The translations under genes were made by a program, and so were the position numbers. Below, in pieces: positions 8,860-19,504 of a stretch of DNA of 64,000 nt; positions within the stretch are counted from its first letter, which is position 1; each line of letters starts with the position of its first letter. The notes under the pieces are model-generated. The model saw nothing but the letters and a program-made list of their open reading frames with translations, was not told where the DNA came from and did not search any database. The stretch is from Bradyrhizobium xenonodulans (GTDB taxonomy: Bacteria; Pseudomonadota; Alphaproteobacteria; Rhizobiales; Xanthobacteraceae), in the NCBI RefSeq assembly GCF_027594865.1, contig NZ_CP089391.1:5052501-5116500 (forward strand), in the 5' to 3' direction.

Positions 8860-9801
8860 TTGCTCGGATATCTCCTTCGCCGAATCTTCGCCGCCGTGCC
8901 CGTCATGGGCGTCGTCGCGCTGTTCGTGTTCCTGCTGCTGCGGCTGACGCCGGGCGACCCTGCCGCGATTCTCGCGGGCGACAACGCGACGCCCGAGCGG
9001 CTGGAACGCATCCGCACCTCGCTCGGCCTCAACGAGCCGCTGATCGTGCAGTTCATCACCTGGGTCAACAAGCTGCTGCACGGCGATCTCGGGACCTCGC
9101 TGATCTCCAATTTGCCGGTGATGAAGATGATCGGCCAGCGCGTCGAGCCGTCGATCTCGATCGCGCTGTGCACCATCATCCTCGCCGTCATCGTCGCCGT
9201 TCCCTTGGGGGTGATCGCTGCGTGGAAGCACGGCACCTGGATCGACCGGTTCGTGATGGGGCTGTCCGTGCTCGGCTTCTCGGTGCCGGTATTCGTGGTC
9301 GGCTACATCCTGATCGAGGTCTTCGCGATCGATCTGCGCTGGGTGCCGGTGCAGGGCTTCCGCAGCATCTTCAATGGTTTTGGACCGTTCTTCGAGCGCA
9401 TCATCCTGCCGACCTGCGCGCTGTCCTTCATCTATATCGCGCTGATCGCGCGCATGACGCGGGCGGCAATGCTCGACGTGCTGGGTGAGGACTACGTCCG
9501 AACGGCGCGCGCAAAGGGCATCAACGAGGTCGCGGTGATGATGCGCCATGCGCTGCGTAACGCCGCCGTCCCCGTCATCACCGTGATCGGCACCGGCTTT
9601 GCGCTTCTGATCTCCGGCGTCGTCGTCACCGAGAGCGTGTTCAACATTCCCGGCATCGGTCGTCTCACCGTGGATGCGGTGCTGGCGCGAGACTATCCGG
9701 TGATCCAGGCGATGATCCTGCTGACGTCTCTGATCTACGTCGTCGTCAACCTCCTGATCGACGTCGCCTACACGCTGCTCGATCCCCGGATCCGGTACTA
9801 G
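8860..9801 (+). CDS. Dipeptide/oligopeptide-type ABC permease, DppB-like
   Basis: A 313-residue inner-membrane permease with the DppB-type N-terminus (LLRRIFAAVPVMG), six hydrophobic segments and the EAA loop (RTARAKGINEVAVMMRHALRNA region, near residues 208-229) that docks on the ATPase. It ends in the typical LLDPRIRY. The start is TTG at 8860, reached by homology; the ribosome site is weak (GGATCC). The intergenic 165 bases after the M20 gene may contain their own promoter. Its partner permease follows 20 bases downstream. Confidence 0.93.
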   Translation: MLGYLLRRIFAAVPVMGVVALFVFLLLRLTPGDPAAILAGDNATPERLERIRTSLGLNEPLIVQFITWVNKLLHGDLGTSLISNLPVMKMIGQRVEPSISIALCTIILAVIVAVPLGVIAAWKHGTWIDRFVMGLSVLGFSVPVFVVGYILIEVFAIDLRWVPVQGFRSIFNGFGPFFERIILPTCALSFIYIALIARMTRAAMLDVLGEDYVRTARAKGINEVAVMMRHALRNAAVPVITVIGTGFALLISGVVVTESVFNIPGIGRLTVDAVLARDYPVIQAMILLTSLIYVVVNLLIDVAYTLLDPRIRY

Positions 9802-9821
9802 GGCCAAGGATAACAACAAGA

Positions 9822-10709
9822 ATGTCGGTCGATACCCTTCCCCAGTCGTCCATTCCGATCACGTCGCCGCTGCGGCCGCGCTTCGGATTCCTCACCTCGA
9901 CGCCGATCATCGCGACGGCGACGATCCTGCTCGCGCTGATCGTGGTGATCTCGATCCTCGCGCCGCTGATCGCACCGCATGATCCGATCCAGCTCGCGCC
10001 GTCGCAACGGCTCAAGCCTTCGTCGGTCCAGTTCCTGCTCGGCACCGACGCCTATGGCCGCGACCTCCTGTCCCGCGTCATCTATGGCGGCCGGATCTCG
10101 CTGCTGATCGGCATCGGCTCGGCGATCCTGTCGATCGTGATCGGGCTCGCGATCGGCCTCGTCTCCGGCTTTTTCAAGCTGATCGATGCCGTCCTGATGC
10201 GAATCATGGACGGCCTGATGGCGATGCCGAGCATCCTGCTCGCGATTGCCGTGGTGTCGCTTTCCGGCGCCAGCCTCTGGACCGTGCTGATCGCGATCAC
10301 GATCCCTGAGATCCCGCGCGTGGCGCGTCTGGTGCGCTCCGTCGTTCTGTCCGCGCGCGAAGAGCCTTACGTCGAGGCCGCGATCTCGGTCGGCTCGTCC
10401 TTGCCGAAGATCATGTGGCGGCATTTGATGCCGAACACGATCGCGCCGCTGATCGTCCAGGGCACCTATGTCTGCGCGTCCGCGATCCTCACCGAGGCCA
10501 TCCTCTCCTTCCTCGGCGCCGGCATCTCGCCGGAGACGCCGACCTGGGGCAACATCATGGCCGAGGGCCGCCAGTATTTTCAGCTCAAGCCGACGCTGAT
10601 CTTCTGGCCGGGCCTGCTGCTCTCGATCGCCATCCTCAGCATCAATCTGATCGGCGACGCCGCCCGCGACGCCCTCGATCCCCGCATGAAGCAGCGGGAG
10701 GGCAAGTGA
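9822..10709 (+). CDS. Dipeptide/oligopeptide-type ABC permease, DppC-like
   Basis: A 295-residue partner permease. It has the DppC-type periplasmic loop with GTDAYGRDLLSR near residues 75-85, the EAA loop (YVEAAISVGSS region) and the C-terminal DALDPRMK. AAGGA lies about ten bases upstream of the ATG. The stop codon overlaps the start of the ATPase gene (TGATG), so translation is probably coupled. Confidence 0.93.
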   Translation: MSVDTLPQSSIPITSPLRPRFGFLTSTPIIATATILLALIVVISILAPLIAPHDPIQLAPSQRLKPSSVQFLLGTDAYGRDLLSRVIYGGRISLLIGIGSAILSIVIGLAIGLVSGFFKLIDAVLMRIMDGLMAMPSILLAIAVVSLSGASLWTVLIAITIPEIPRVARLVRSVVLSAREEPYVEAAISVGSSLPKIMWRHLMPNTIAPLIVQGTYVCASAILTEAILSFLGAGISPETPTWGNIMAEGRQYFQLKPTLIFWPGLLLSIAILSINLIGDAARDALDPRMKQREGK

Positions 10710-12373
10710 TGGGCAATCAAGTGATGAGCAACGTCGTTCTCGACATCAACAACCTCGCCGTGTCCGTCGGCAAGAAGCCGAATGGACCAAAGATCATCGA
10801 CGGCATCTCGATCCAGGTCCGCGAGCGCGAGACGCTGTGTCTCGTCGGCGAAAGCGGCTCGGGCAAGTCGGTGACCTCGCTCACCACGATGGGCCTCTTG
10901 CCGAAGGGCACGCTGGTTCCGACCGGCGGCAGCGTCAAGCTGGTCGGCGAGGAGATTCTCACCGCGACCGACCGCCGGCTGCGCCAGCTGCGCGCGACGC
11001 AGATGGCGATGATCTTCCAGGAGCCGATGACCGCGCTTAATCCCGTGGTTCCGGTCGGCCGCCAGATCGACGAGGTGCTGCGCGCCCACACCGATCTCGA
11101 CGCAAGAGCGCGGAAGAAGCGCATCCTCGACATGATGGAGCAGGTGCGCCTGCCCCAGGTCGAGCGCATCTTCGCCTCCTACCCGCACCGCCTCTCCGGC
11201 GGCCAGCGCCAGCGCATCATGATCGCGATGGCGCTGGTGCTGGAGCCGAAGCTGCTGATCGCCGACGAGCCGACCACCGCGCTCGACGTCACTACCCAGA
11301 AGCAGATCCTGACCCTGATCCGCGACCTCCAGCGCGATCACGGCACCGCCGTCCTGTTCATCACCCACGACATGGGCGTTGTCGCCGAGATCGCCGACCG
11401 CGTCGCGGTGATGCGGCAGGGCCGTCTGGTCGAGACCGGTCCGCTCGACACCGTGCTGCGCAATCCGACCATGGAATACACCCGCAATTTGCTTTCAGCG
11501 GTGCCGAGCCTGGTGCCACGCGCGGCGCGGCCCGAGACCAAAGAGCCGGTGGTGCTGGAGGCCAACGAGCTCAGCAAGGTCTATAAGGAGCGTGCGTTCT
11601 TCGGCAAAGGCCGCGAGGTCGTCGCCGCCGACAAGGTCACGCTCACGCTGCGCAAGGGCCGCACGCTCGGCATCGTCGGCGAGAGCGGCTCGGGCAAGTC
11701 GACGGTGGCGCGCTGCATCGTGCGCCTGATCGATCCGACCTCGGGCGGCGTGCGTCTCGCCGGCCGCGAGATCGCCGACATCTCGCGCCGCCTGCTGCAG
11801 CCGCACCGGCAGAAGATCCAGATCGTGTTCCAGGATCCCTACCGCTCGCTCAACCCGCGCATCACCGTCGGCGAGAGCATTGCGGAAGGCCCGATCAATT
11901 ACGGCACCTCGCATACCGAAGCGATGAAGCGGGCTCGCGAATTGCTCGAGCTGGTCGGCCTGCCGGCCGATGCGGTGTCGCGCTATCCGCACCAGTTCTC
12001 CGGCGGTCAGCGCCAGCGTATCGCCATTGCGCGCGCGCTCGCGCTCGATCCGGACGTGCTGGTCGCGGACGAAGCGGTCTCCGCACTCGACGTCTCCGTG
12101 CAGGCGCAGGTGCTGGAACTGCTCGACGAGATCCAGACGCGGCTCGGCATCGCCATCCTGTTCATCACCCACGATCTGCGCGTCGCAGCGCAAATCTGCG
12201 ACGAGGTCGTGGTGATGCAGCACGGCCGCGTCGTCGAACAGGGCCCGGCTGCCGAAGTGTTGACGCATCCGAAGGAGGCCTACACCAGGGCCTTGCTCGA
12301 GGCAGCGCCCGGCCGCAACTGGGATTTTTCGAACTTCCGGCCGGTGTCGGAGGGCGTGGCGGCGAGCGCATAG
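10709..12373 (+). CDS. Fused ABC ATPase, DppD-DppF (GsiA-like)
   Basis: A 554-residue protein with two complete nucleotide-binding domains in one chain, so a single gene energises the DppBC-like permease. The first Walker A (GESGSGKS) is near residue 48, the first signature (LSGGQRQR) near 161, the second Walker A near 324 and the second signature (FSGGQRQR) near 430. The Walker B motifs are IADEP and VADEA. Each half has the oligopeptide-type C-terminal tail. The start ATG at 10709 overlaps the dppC-like stop and follows GGGAGGG. A later ATG at 10724 is possible. The 554-residue length matches a fusion, not a gene pair. Confidence 0.95.
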   Translation: MGNQVMSNVVLDINNLAVSVGKKPNGPKIIDGISIQVRERETLCLVGESGSGKSVTSLTTMGLLPKGTLVPTGGSVKLVGEEILTATDRRLRQLRATQMAMIFQEPMTALNPVVPVGRQIDEVLRAHTDLDARARKKRILDMMEQVRLPQVERIFASYPHRLSGGQRQRIMIAMALVLEPKLLIADEPTTALDVTTQKQILTLIRDLQRDHGTAVLFITHDMGVVAEIADRVAVMRQGRLVETGPLDTVLRNPTMEYTRNLLSAVPSLVPRAARPETKEPVVLEANELSKVYKERAFFGKGREVVAADKVTLTLRKGRTLGIVGESGSGKSTVARCIVRLIDPTSGGVRLAGREIADISRRLLQPHRQKIQIVFQDPYRSLNPRITVGESIAEGPINYGTSHTEAMKRARELLELVGLPADAVSRYPHQFSGGQRQRIAIARALALDPDVLVADEAVSALDVSVQAQVLELLDEIQTRLGIAILFITHDLRVAAQICDEVVVMQHGRVVEQGPAAEVLTHPKEAYTRALLEAAPGRNWDFSNFRPVSEGVAASA

Positions 12374-12385
12374 CTCTCTCCCCCT

Positions 12386-12465
12386 CGTCATTGCGAGCGA
12401 AGCGAAGCAATCCAGAATCCCTCCGCGGAAAGACTCTGGATTGCTTCGCTACGCTCGCAATGACG
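12386..12465. repeat. Family A dispersed palindromic repeat, copy 1
   Basis: A near-perfect inverted repeat of about 80 bases starting CGTCATTGCGAGCGAAGCG and ending in its reverse complement, with AATCCAGA...TCTGGATT in the inner arms. Other copies are at 21179, 28415 and 31180. It lies just after the ABC operon stop and could act as an RNA-stabilising or terminating hairpin. Confidence 0.9.
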
Positions 12466-12588
12466 GTGTGCGCGGTACACATTCCCAAAACAGCTTGAGG
12501 CCATGCGCGGCGCGATTGCTTCCCGGCTTGCTCTCGCCGCAAGCACAGGGCTAACGTCGCGCACTTTCAATCGCCTGGACTTGAATTG

Positions 12589-14094
12589 ATGACACGTATC
12601 GCCGTCGGCGGCTTCCTGCACGAGACCAACACTTTCGCGCCGACAAAGGCGACTTTCGCGGATTTCCAGCATGGTGGCGGCTGGCCGGCGATGACTGAAG
12701 GACCCGACGTGCTGAAGGTGATGCGGCGCATCAATGTCGGCCTCGCCGGTTTCGTCGACAACGCAGAGGCCAATGGCTGGGAACTCATCCCCACGATCGC
12801 GTGCGCTGCAAGCCCGTCCGCTCATGTCACCCAAGACGCCTTCGAGCGGATCGTGAAGGTCATGGTCGACGGCATCGCGGCCGCCGGGCCGCTCGATGCG
12901 GTCTATCTGGACTTGCACGGGGCGATGGTGACCGAGCATCTCGACGATGGCGAAGGCGAGATTTTGGCGCGCGTGCGCCGCGTCATCGGCAAGGATGTTC
13001 CGCTGGTCGCGAGCCTCGATCTCCACGCCAACGTCACGCCCGCAATGATGGACCATGCGGACGCGCTGATCGCCTACCGCACCTATCCGCATGTCGACAT
13101 GGCCGAGACAGGCCGCGCTTCCGCCCGCCACCTCGCCCTGCTGCTGAAGACGAAGCAGCGCTTCGCAAAGTCGTTCCGGCAATTGCCGTTCCTGATCGCG
13201 ATCAGTTGGCAATGCACCAACGACTTCCCCACCAAGGGCATCTACGAGAAGCTCGCCGCGCTCGAGAGCGATGCGGTTCCGACGCTTTCCTTCGCACCGG
13301 GCTTCCCCGCTGCCGATTTCCGCGATTGCGGACCGAGCGTCTTCGCCTATGGCAAGACGCAAGAAGATGCCGACCGCGCCGCGGATGCGATCGTCAAGCT
13401 GATCGAGAGCCACGAGGACGATTTCGACGGCAAGATCTGGACGCCCGACGACGGCGTGCGCCACGCCATGGAACTCTCGAAGAGCGCGAGCAAGCCGATC
13501 ATCATCGCCGACACCCAGGACAATCCCGGCGCCGGCGGCGATTCCGATACCACCGGCATGCTGCGCGCGCTGGTGCGCAACAAGGCCAGCGCTGCGACCG
13601 GCGTGATTTACGATCCGGAATCGGCCAGGGCCGCGCATGCGGCCGGCGTCGGCGCCACCGTGACGCTGTCGCTCGGCGGCAAGTCCGGCATTCCCGGCGA
13701 CGAGCCCTATCGCGAGACTTTTGTAGTCGAAAAACTCTCCGACGGCCGCTTCACCGCGCCCGGTCCCTATTACGGCGGCCGCGAGATGGAGATGGGTCCC
13801 TCCGCCTGTTTGCGCATCGGTGACGTCCGCGTCGTCGTCTCCTCGCACAAGGCGCAGCTCGCCGATCAGGCGATGTACCGCTATGTCGGCATCGAGCCGA
13901 CCGAAGAGAAGATTCTGGTCAACAAGAGCTCGGTGCACTTCCGCGCCGATTTCGAGCCGATCGCGGAAAAGCTGATGATCTGCGCCGCGCCCGGCGCGAT
14001 GCCGGCCGACACGGCCTCGCTTCCCTGGACGCGCCTGCGTCCGGGCATCCGCATCAAGCCGAACGGCCCCGCTTTCACTCCCTCCTCACGCTAA
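12589..14094 (+). CDS. M81-family metallopeptidase, MlrC-like
   Basis: A 501-residue member of the MlrC/DUF1485 family. Established relatives include the microcystin-degradation enzyme MlrC, which cuts linearised peptide, and many uncharacterised homologues next to ABC peptide transporters. Family landmarks are FLHETNTF at residues 9-16, DLHGAM near 105, SLDLHANVT near 146 and TYPHVDM near 164. These His and Asp residues probably bind zinc. A C-terminal domain ends near residue 490. It forms a tight run with the amidohydrolase and amidase that follow, suggesting stepwise hydrolysis of an imported amide or peptide. ATG 12589 is chosen over the TTG directly before it. Confidence 0.88.
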   Translation: MTRIAVGGFLHETNTFAPTKATFADFQHGGGWPAMTEGPDVLKVMRRINVGLAGFVDNAEANGWELIPTIACAASPSAHVTQDAFERIVKVMVDGIAAAGPLDAVYLDLHGAMVTEHLDDGEGEILARVRRVIGKDVPLVASLDLHANVTPAMMDHADALIAYRTYPHVDMAETGRASARHLALLLKTKQRFAKSFRQLPFLIAISWQCTNDFPTKGIYEKLAALESDAVPTLSFAPGFPAADFRDCGPSVFAYGKTQEDADRAADAIVKLIESHEDDFDGKIWTPDDGVRHAMELSKSASKPIIIADTQDNPGAGGDSDTTGMLRALVRNKASAATGVIYDPESARAAHAAGVGATVTLSLGGKSGIPGDEPYRETFVVEKLSDGRFTAPGPYYGGREMEMGPSACLRIGDVRVVVSSHKAQLADQAMYRYVGIEPTEEKILVNKSSVHFRADFEPIAEKLMICAAPGAMPADTASLPWTRLRPGIRIKPNGPAFTPSSR

Positions 14095-14107
14095 CCGGAC
14101 AGGACCC

Positions 14108-15271
14108 ATGCCCACCATCGACCGCATCGACGGCTATGCCGACGAACTCACTGCTATCAGGCGCGACCTCCACGCTCATCCCGAGATCGGCTTCGAGGAA
14201 GTGCGCACCTCCGGCATCGTCGCCGACAAGCTGAAGAGCTGGGGCATCGAGGTGCATCGCGGCCTCGGCGGCACCGGCGTGATCGGCGTGATCAAGGGCA
14301 AGGGTTCGGGCGGCAAGCGCATCGGCCTGCGCGCCGACATGGACGCGCTGCCGATGGAAGAGAACACCAATCTGAAGTGGAGCTCGAAAATCCCCGGGCG
14401 CTTCCACGGCTGCGGCCATGACGGCCACACCACGATGCTGCTCGGCACCGCGCGTTACCTCGCCGAGACCAAAAACTTCGACGGCACCGTGCACCTGATC
14501 TTCCAGCCGGCCGAGGAAGGCCTCGGCGGCGCCCGCGCGATGATCAAGGACGGGCTGTTCGAGAAGTTTCCGTGCGACGAGCTTTACGGCCTGCACAACG
14601 CGCCCGACCTCAACCACGGCGAGATCGCGATCCTGCCGGGCCCCGCGATGGCCAGCGCCGACTTCTTCGACCTCCGCATCACCGGCTACGGCGCGCATGG
14701 CGCGATGCCCGAGCGCTCCAAGGACGCGGTGATCATCGCCACCACGCTGGCGCAGGCGATCCAGACCATCGTCAGCCGCAACGTCGAGCCACTCCAGGCC
14801 GCCGTCGTCTCGATCACGCAGATTCACGCCGGCTCCGCCTACAACGTCATTCCCGGCGACGCGCATCTTTGCGGCACCATCCGCACCTTCTCGAAGGAAG
14901 TCCGCACCCTGATCAGCGAACGCATCCGCACGATCTGCGCCGGCATTGCGAGCGCCTATCAGTGCGTGATCGACGTCGATATCCGCGACACCTTCAATGT
15001 GCTGGTCAACCAGGTCGAGCAGTCCAAGGTGGTCGAGGACGTCGCGCGCACCATCGTCGATCCCGCCAAGGTGATCACCCGCGCTCAGCCGAAGATGGGC
15101 AGCGAGGACTTCGCCGATATGCTGGAGACCATCCCCGGCGCCTATTTCTGGGTCGGCCATGACGGCTCGGTGCCCGTGCACAATCCCGGCTTCGTGCTCG
15201 ACGACAAGATCCTGCCGATCGGCGCCAGCATGTTCGCCCGGATCATCGAAACCCGCATGCCGGTGGGTTAG
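14108..15271 (+). CDS. M20-family amidohydrolase (hippurate hydrolase/HipO-like)
   Basis: A 387-residue M20D aminoacylase-type enzyme that removes acyl groups from N-acyl amino acids or similar amides. Visible motifs are LRADMDALP (74-82), HGCGHDGH (100-107) with the metal-binding Cys and His, and QPAEEG (133-138). A dimerisation domain around GAHGAMP follows. AGGA precedes the ATG, 13 bases after the M81 gene. The downstream amidase starts two bases after its stop, so the three are one operon. Confidence 0.92.
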   Translation: MPTIDRIDGYADELTAIRRDLHAHPEIGFEEVRTSGIVADKLKSWGIEVHRGLGGTGVIGVIKGKGSGGKRIGLRADMDALPMEENTNLKWSSKIPGRFHGCGHDGHTTMLLGTARYLAETKNFDGTVHLIFQPAEEGLGGARAMIKDGLFEKFPCDELYGLHNAPDLNHGEIAILPGPAMASADFFDLRITGYGAHGAMPERSKDAVIIATTLAQAIQTIVSRNVEPLQAAVVSITQIHAGSAYNVIPGDAHLCGTIRTFSKEVRTLISERIRTICAGIASAYQCVIDVDIRDTFNVLVNQVEQSKVVEDVARTIVDPAKVITRAQPKMGSEDFADMLETIPGAYFWVGHDGSVPVHNPGFVLDDKILPIGASMFARIIETRMPVG

Positions 15272-15273
15272 CA

Positions 15274-16695
15274 ATGCAGAAAAAGAGCGTCGAAGATGCC
15301 GTCACCTCGCTGCACGATCTGTCCGCGGTTGATCTGATCGCGGGCTATCGCGCCAAGCAATTCTCGCCGAGCGAGGTGCTGGAGGATTTGCTCGCGCATG
15401 TCGCTGCGTGGGAGCCGCATCTGAAGGCGCTCTATGCATTCGATCCCGACGGAGCGCGCGAGGCCGCAAAGGCCTCGACCGCACGCTGGACCGGCGGCGA
15501 GCCATCAGGCGCGCTCGACGGCGTGCCTGTCACGGTGAAGGACAACATCGCGACCAAGGGCGTGCCGGTGCCATTGGGCGCAGCGAGCGTCAAGCTGGTG
15601 CCGGCCGAGAAGGACGCGCCGCCCGCCGCGCGGCTGCGCGAGGCCGGCGCGGTCATCTTCGCGAAAACCACCATGCCGGATTACGGCATGCTCTCGTCGG
15701 GGCTCTCCAGCTTCCATGCGCTCGCGCGCAATCCCTGGGACCTGTCCAAAAACCCCGGCGGCTCCAGCGCGGGCGCGGGCTCTGCCGCGGCTGCCGGCTA
15801 CGGTCCGCTGCATCTCGGCACCGACATCGGCGGCTCGGTGCGCCTGCCCGCCGGCTGGTGCGGTCTCGTCGGATTGAAGCCGAGCTTCGGCCGCGTGCCG
15901 ATCGATCCCGTCTATGTCGGCCGCGTCGCCGGCCCGATGACCCGCACGGTCGACGATTGCGCGCTGATGATGAGCGTGATCGCCAAACCCGACCGGCGCG
16001 ACGGCATGAGCCTGCCTGCCGAGCCGCTCAACTGGAAGGGCCCGGAAAAGTCGCCGCGAAAACTGCGCATCGGATTGATGCTCGATCCCGGCACCGGCCT
16101 GGCGCTGGAGAAACCGGTGCGCGAGGTCGCGGTGAAGGCTGCGAAGGCGTTCGAATCCGCCGGCAGCGTCGTCACCGAAGTCGACGGCATCCTCACCCGC
16201 GAGATGCTCGACGGCCTCGACAATTTCTGGCGCGCGCGGATGTGGGACGATCTGTCGAAGCTGACGCCGGCCGAGCAGGCCAAGGTGCTGCCCTACATCT
16301 TCGCATGGGGCGAGTCCGGCGCAAAACTGTCGGGCGTCGACGTCATTCGCGGCTTCAACCAGACCATGGCGATCCGCGCTGCCGCTGCAAAACTGTTTTG
16401 CGAGCTCGACTATGTGATATCGCCGACCGCGCCGAACGTGAACTATCCAGCGGAGTGGGCCTCGCCCACCAACGATCCGATGAAGCCGTTCGAGCACATC
16501 GCCTATACCGTGCCATGGAATATGTCGGAGAACCCCGCCGTCTCCATCAACGGCGGCTTCGACGCCAAGGGTTTTCCCATCGGCGTGCAGATCGTCGGCC
16601 GCCGCTTCGACGATATCGGCGTGCTCGGCATGGCCAAGGCGTTCGAGGGCCTGCGCGGACCGCAGCGGCCCTGGCCCAAGCCGCCGGCGCGCTAG
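15274..16695 (+). CDS. Amidase, amidase-signature family
   Basis: A 473-residue amidase-signature hydrolase. The Ser-cisSer-Lys triad is visible: Lys89 in TVKDN, Ser164 in the GGSSAGAGS block and Ser188 in TDIGGSVRLPA. It would release ammonia or an amine from carboxamides. It directly follows the M20 amidohydrolase with a two-base gap, so translation is probably coupled. The substrate may be the amide product of the upstream steps; gene order alone supports this. Confidence 0.93.
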   Translation: MQKKSVEDAVTSLHDLSAVDLIAGYRAKQFSPSEVLEDLLAHVAAWEPHLKALYAFDPDGAREAAKASTARWTGGEPSGALDGVPVTVKDNIATKGVPVPLGAASVKLVPAEKDAPPAARLREAGAVIFAKTTMPDYGMLSSGLSSFHALARNPWDLSKNPGGSSAGAGSAAAAGYGPLHLGTDIGGSVRLPAGWCGLVGLKPSFGRVPIDPVYVGRVAGPMTRTVDDCALMMSVIAKPDRRDGMSLPAEPLNWKGPEKSPRKLRIGLMLDPGTGLALEKPVREVAVKAAKAFESAGSVVTEVDGILTREMLDGLDNFWRARMWDDLSKLTPAEQAKVLPYIFAWGESGAKLSGVDVIRGFNQTMAIRAAAAKLFCELDYVISPTAPNVNYPAEWASPTNDPMKPFEHIAYTVPWNMSENPAVSINGGFDAKGFPIGVQIVGRRFDDIGVLGMAKAFEGLRGPQRPWPKPPAR

Positions 16696-16725
16696 CGTCT
16701 CAGCACAAGCGCGGGCCCAACCCGC

Positions 16726-16778
16726 GCATCCATCCTCTTCAAGAAGATGGATTGCCGGATCAAGCCCGGCAATGACAG
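16726..16778. repeat. Short palindromic intergenic element (third repeat type)
   Basis: The stretch holds CCATC...GATGG and GCCGG...CCGGC as two consecutive dyads, ending GGCAATGAC like the ends of the family A repeats. It lies between the amidase and the enoyl-CoA hydratase. I saw no second full copy in the window. Confidence 0.45.
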
Positions 16779-16815
16779 AATTGATTCAAGAATACGAGGG
16801 AAGGGAAGAACGCCC

Positions 16816-17706
<891 letters not shown>

Positions 17707-17712
17707 CGCTGT

Positions 17713-17803
17713 CGTAGGGTGGGCAAAGGCGCTCTTGCGCCGTGCCCACCACCTATCAACCAATATCAGAGTGGTGGGCACGCTTCGCTTTGCCCACCCT
17801 ACG
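17713..17803. repeat. Family B dispersed palindromic repeat, copy 1
   Basis: An inverted repeat beginning CGTAGGGTGGGCAAAG and ending CTTTGCCCACCCTACG, with inner arms GTGCCCAC and GTGGGCAC. It lies between two convergent genes. Other copies are at 26129, 31881 and 60444. Confidence 0.9.
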
Positions 17804-17809
17804 GCACCG

Positions 17810-18787
17810 TCACTCCATCACCAGCGCCACGCGTCCGATCGCCTTGCGGTCGAGCAACAACCGCATCGCCGTGGCATAATCTTCCAGCGGCAGGCGGTGC
17901 GAGATGTTCGGGCGCAGCTTGCCCTCCTCCGCCCATTGCAGCAGCGCCTTGAGGCGCACTTCGCCGAGCGCTGGATTTTTCCGCACGGCTTCGCCTGCCC
18001 TCACGCCAAGTACGCTGGCGCCCTTGATCAGCAGGAGATTGGTCTTCGCCGAGCCGATGCCGCCGGTGAAGCCGATCACCAGCAGCCGGGCACCCCAGGC
18101 AATGCAGCGCATCGAGTCCTCAAAGACCTGGCCCCCGACCGGATCGAACACGACATCCGCGCCGCGGCCGTCGGTGATGCGCTTGACGGCGTCGCGAAAC
18201 GGCTCGCGGTCGTAGCGGACGAGATGATCGGCGCCGCGCGATTTCGCAATGGCGAGCTTCTCGTCGCTGGACGCGGTGGCGATCACGGTCGCGCCCAGCA
18301 TCTTGCCGATCTCGACGGCCGCGAGACCCACGCCGCCGCCGGCGCCATGCACCAGCAACACCTCGCCGGGCTCAACCCGGCCGCGGTCGATCAGCGCGTG
18401 ATAGGCAGTGCCGTGGCCGGCGAGATAGGTCGCAGCCTCCGCGTAGTCGAACGTCGACGGCATCGGCGTGAGTTGCGACGGCGTCACCACTGCTTCATCG
18501 GTGAAGGCGCCGTGGCGCATCTTCACGATGACCTTGTCGCCGACGGCAACGCCGCTCGCCTCCGCGCCGACCTCGGTGACATCGCCCGCAGCTTCCATGC
18601 CGGGCGTGAACGGCAGCTCCGGCTTGAGCTGGTATTCGCCGGCCGCCATCAGCACATCGGGAAAGTTCAGCCCCGCGGCACGGATCGCGACGCGCACCTC
18701 GCCCGGTTTCAGGGCGCGCGACGGAAACTCTTCCAGCCGCAAGGTTTCGGGCGCACCAAGTGCGCGGCAGACGACCGCCCGCACCAT
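17810..18787 (-). CDS. NADPH:quinone oxidoreductase, zinc-free MDR family
   Basis: A 325-residue medium-chain reductase of the QOR type. It has an N-terminal GroES-like domain with AAGLNFPDVL. The nucleotide-binding fold has HGAGGGVGLAAVEIGK near residues 145-160. Zinc-ligand cysteines of alcohol dehydrogenases are absent, as in the quinone reductase branch. It shares one base with the upstream gene (stop TGA/start ATG at 18787), so it is the second gene of a two-gene operon with the DsbA-like isomerase. Confidence 0.9.
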   Translation of the reverse strand: MVRAVVCRALGAPETLRLEEFPSRALKPGEVRVAIRAAGLNFPDVLMAAGEYQLKPELPFTPGMEAAGDVTEVGAEASGVAVGDKVIVKMRHGAFTDEAVVTPSQLTPMPSTFDYAEAATYLAGHGTAYHALIDRGRVEPGEVLLVHGAGGGVGLAAVEIGKMLGATVIATASSDEKLAIAKSRGADHLVRYDREPFRDAVKRITDGRGADVVFDPVGGQVFEDSMRCIAWGARLLVIGFTGGIGSAKTNLLLIKGASVLGVRAGEAVRKNPALGEVRLKALLQWAEEGKLRPNISHRLPLEDYATAMRLLLDRKAIGRVALVME

Positions 18788-19395
18788 CAGGCCGCGCTCG
18801 CCTTGCTGCGCAGCAGTGCCTCGCGGATCAGCGGCAGGCGATCGTTGCCGAAATACATGTCGGTCTTGTTGACGAAGATCGTCGGCGAGCCGAACCCGCC
18901 GCGGGCGACGACCTCTTCCGTGTTGGCTTTGAGCTGATCCTTGATCGCCTGCTCCGAGATGCCCGCGAAGAATTTTGGTTCGTCGACACCCACCTTCCTG
19001 CAGATCTCGGCCAGCACCGCGTCCTGCGAGATGTCCTTGTCACCGCCCCAATAGGCCTCGAACAAGGCGGTCGCGAACGGCACCATCTCCTTGCCGAGCC
19101 AGATGCAGCCGCGCATCGCCTTCACGCTGTTCACCGGAAACACCGTCGGCGGCATCTTGATTGCGAGCCCTGCCGAGCGCGCCCAGTCGGCGAGATCCTT
19201 CTTCATGTAGCGGGCCTTCAGCGGCACCGGCGTCTCGCGCTGCGCGTAGACGCTTGGATTGACCGTGTTGAAGATGCCGCCGACTAGGATAGGCCGCCAG
19301 ACGATCTCCGCGCCGACCTCCCTGGCCAGCGGCTGGATGTTGTGGAAGGCGAGATAAGTCCACGGGCTGGAACAGTCGAAGAAGAATTCGATCAT
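18787..19395 (-). CDS. 2-hydroxychromene-2-carboxylate isomerase-like protein (DsbA family)
   Basis: A 202-residue thioredoxin-fold protein of the HCCA isomerase/kappa-GST group. The N-terminal FFFDCSSPWTYLA contains the catalytic-type Ser instead of a CxxC. The C-terminal GSPTIFVN is the cis-Pro region. Known relatives use glutathione to isomerise naphthalene catabolites, but many homologues have unknown substrates. It overlaps the downstream quinone oxidoreductase by one base and diverges from the MetE-like gene at 19505. Confidence 0.88.
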   Translation of the reverse strand: MIEFFFDCSSPWTYLAFHNIQPLAREVGAEIVWRPILVGGIFNTVNPSVYAQRETPVPLKARYMKKDLADWARSAGLAIKMPPTVFPVNSVKAMRGCIWLGKEMVPFATALFEAYWGGDKDISQDAVLAEICRKVGVDEPKFFAGISEQAIKDQLKANTEEVVARGGFGSPTIFVNKTDMYFGNDRLPLIREALLRSKASAA

Positions 19396-19504
19396 GGCGT
19401 TTCCACTCCGGCGTCGCCGGCATCAAGGCGACTTTTGTTGTTCTGTACCTTGACGTTAAGACATGGCAGGAAGGGGCGCAACACAACCTACCGGGAGGGC
19501 CGCC

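Noticed and set aside
7351..9819. 822-codon open frame on the minus strand
   Set aside because: It is antisense to the M20 peptidase and DppB genes and rich in His, Arg, Asp and Gln without domain signals, as expected for a GC-rich shadow frame.
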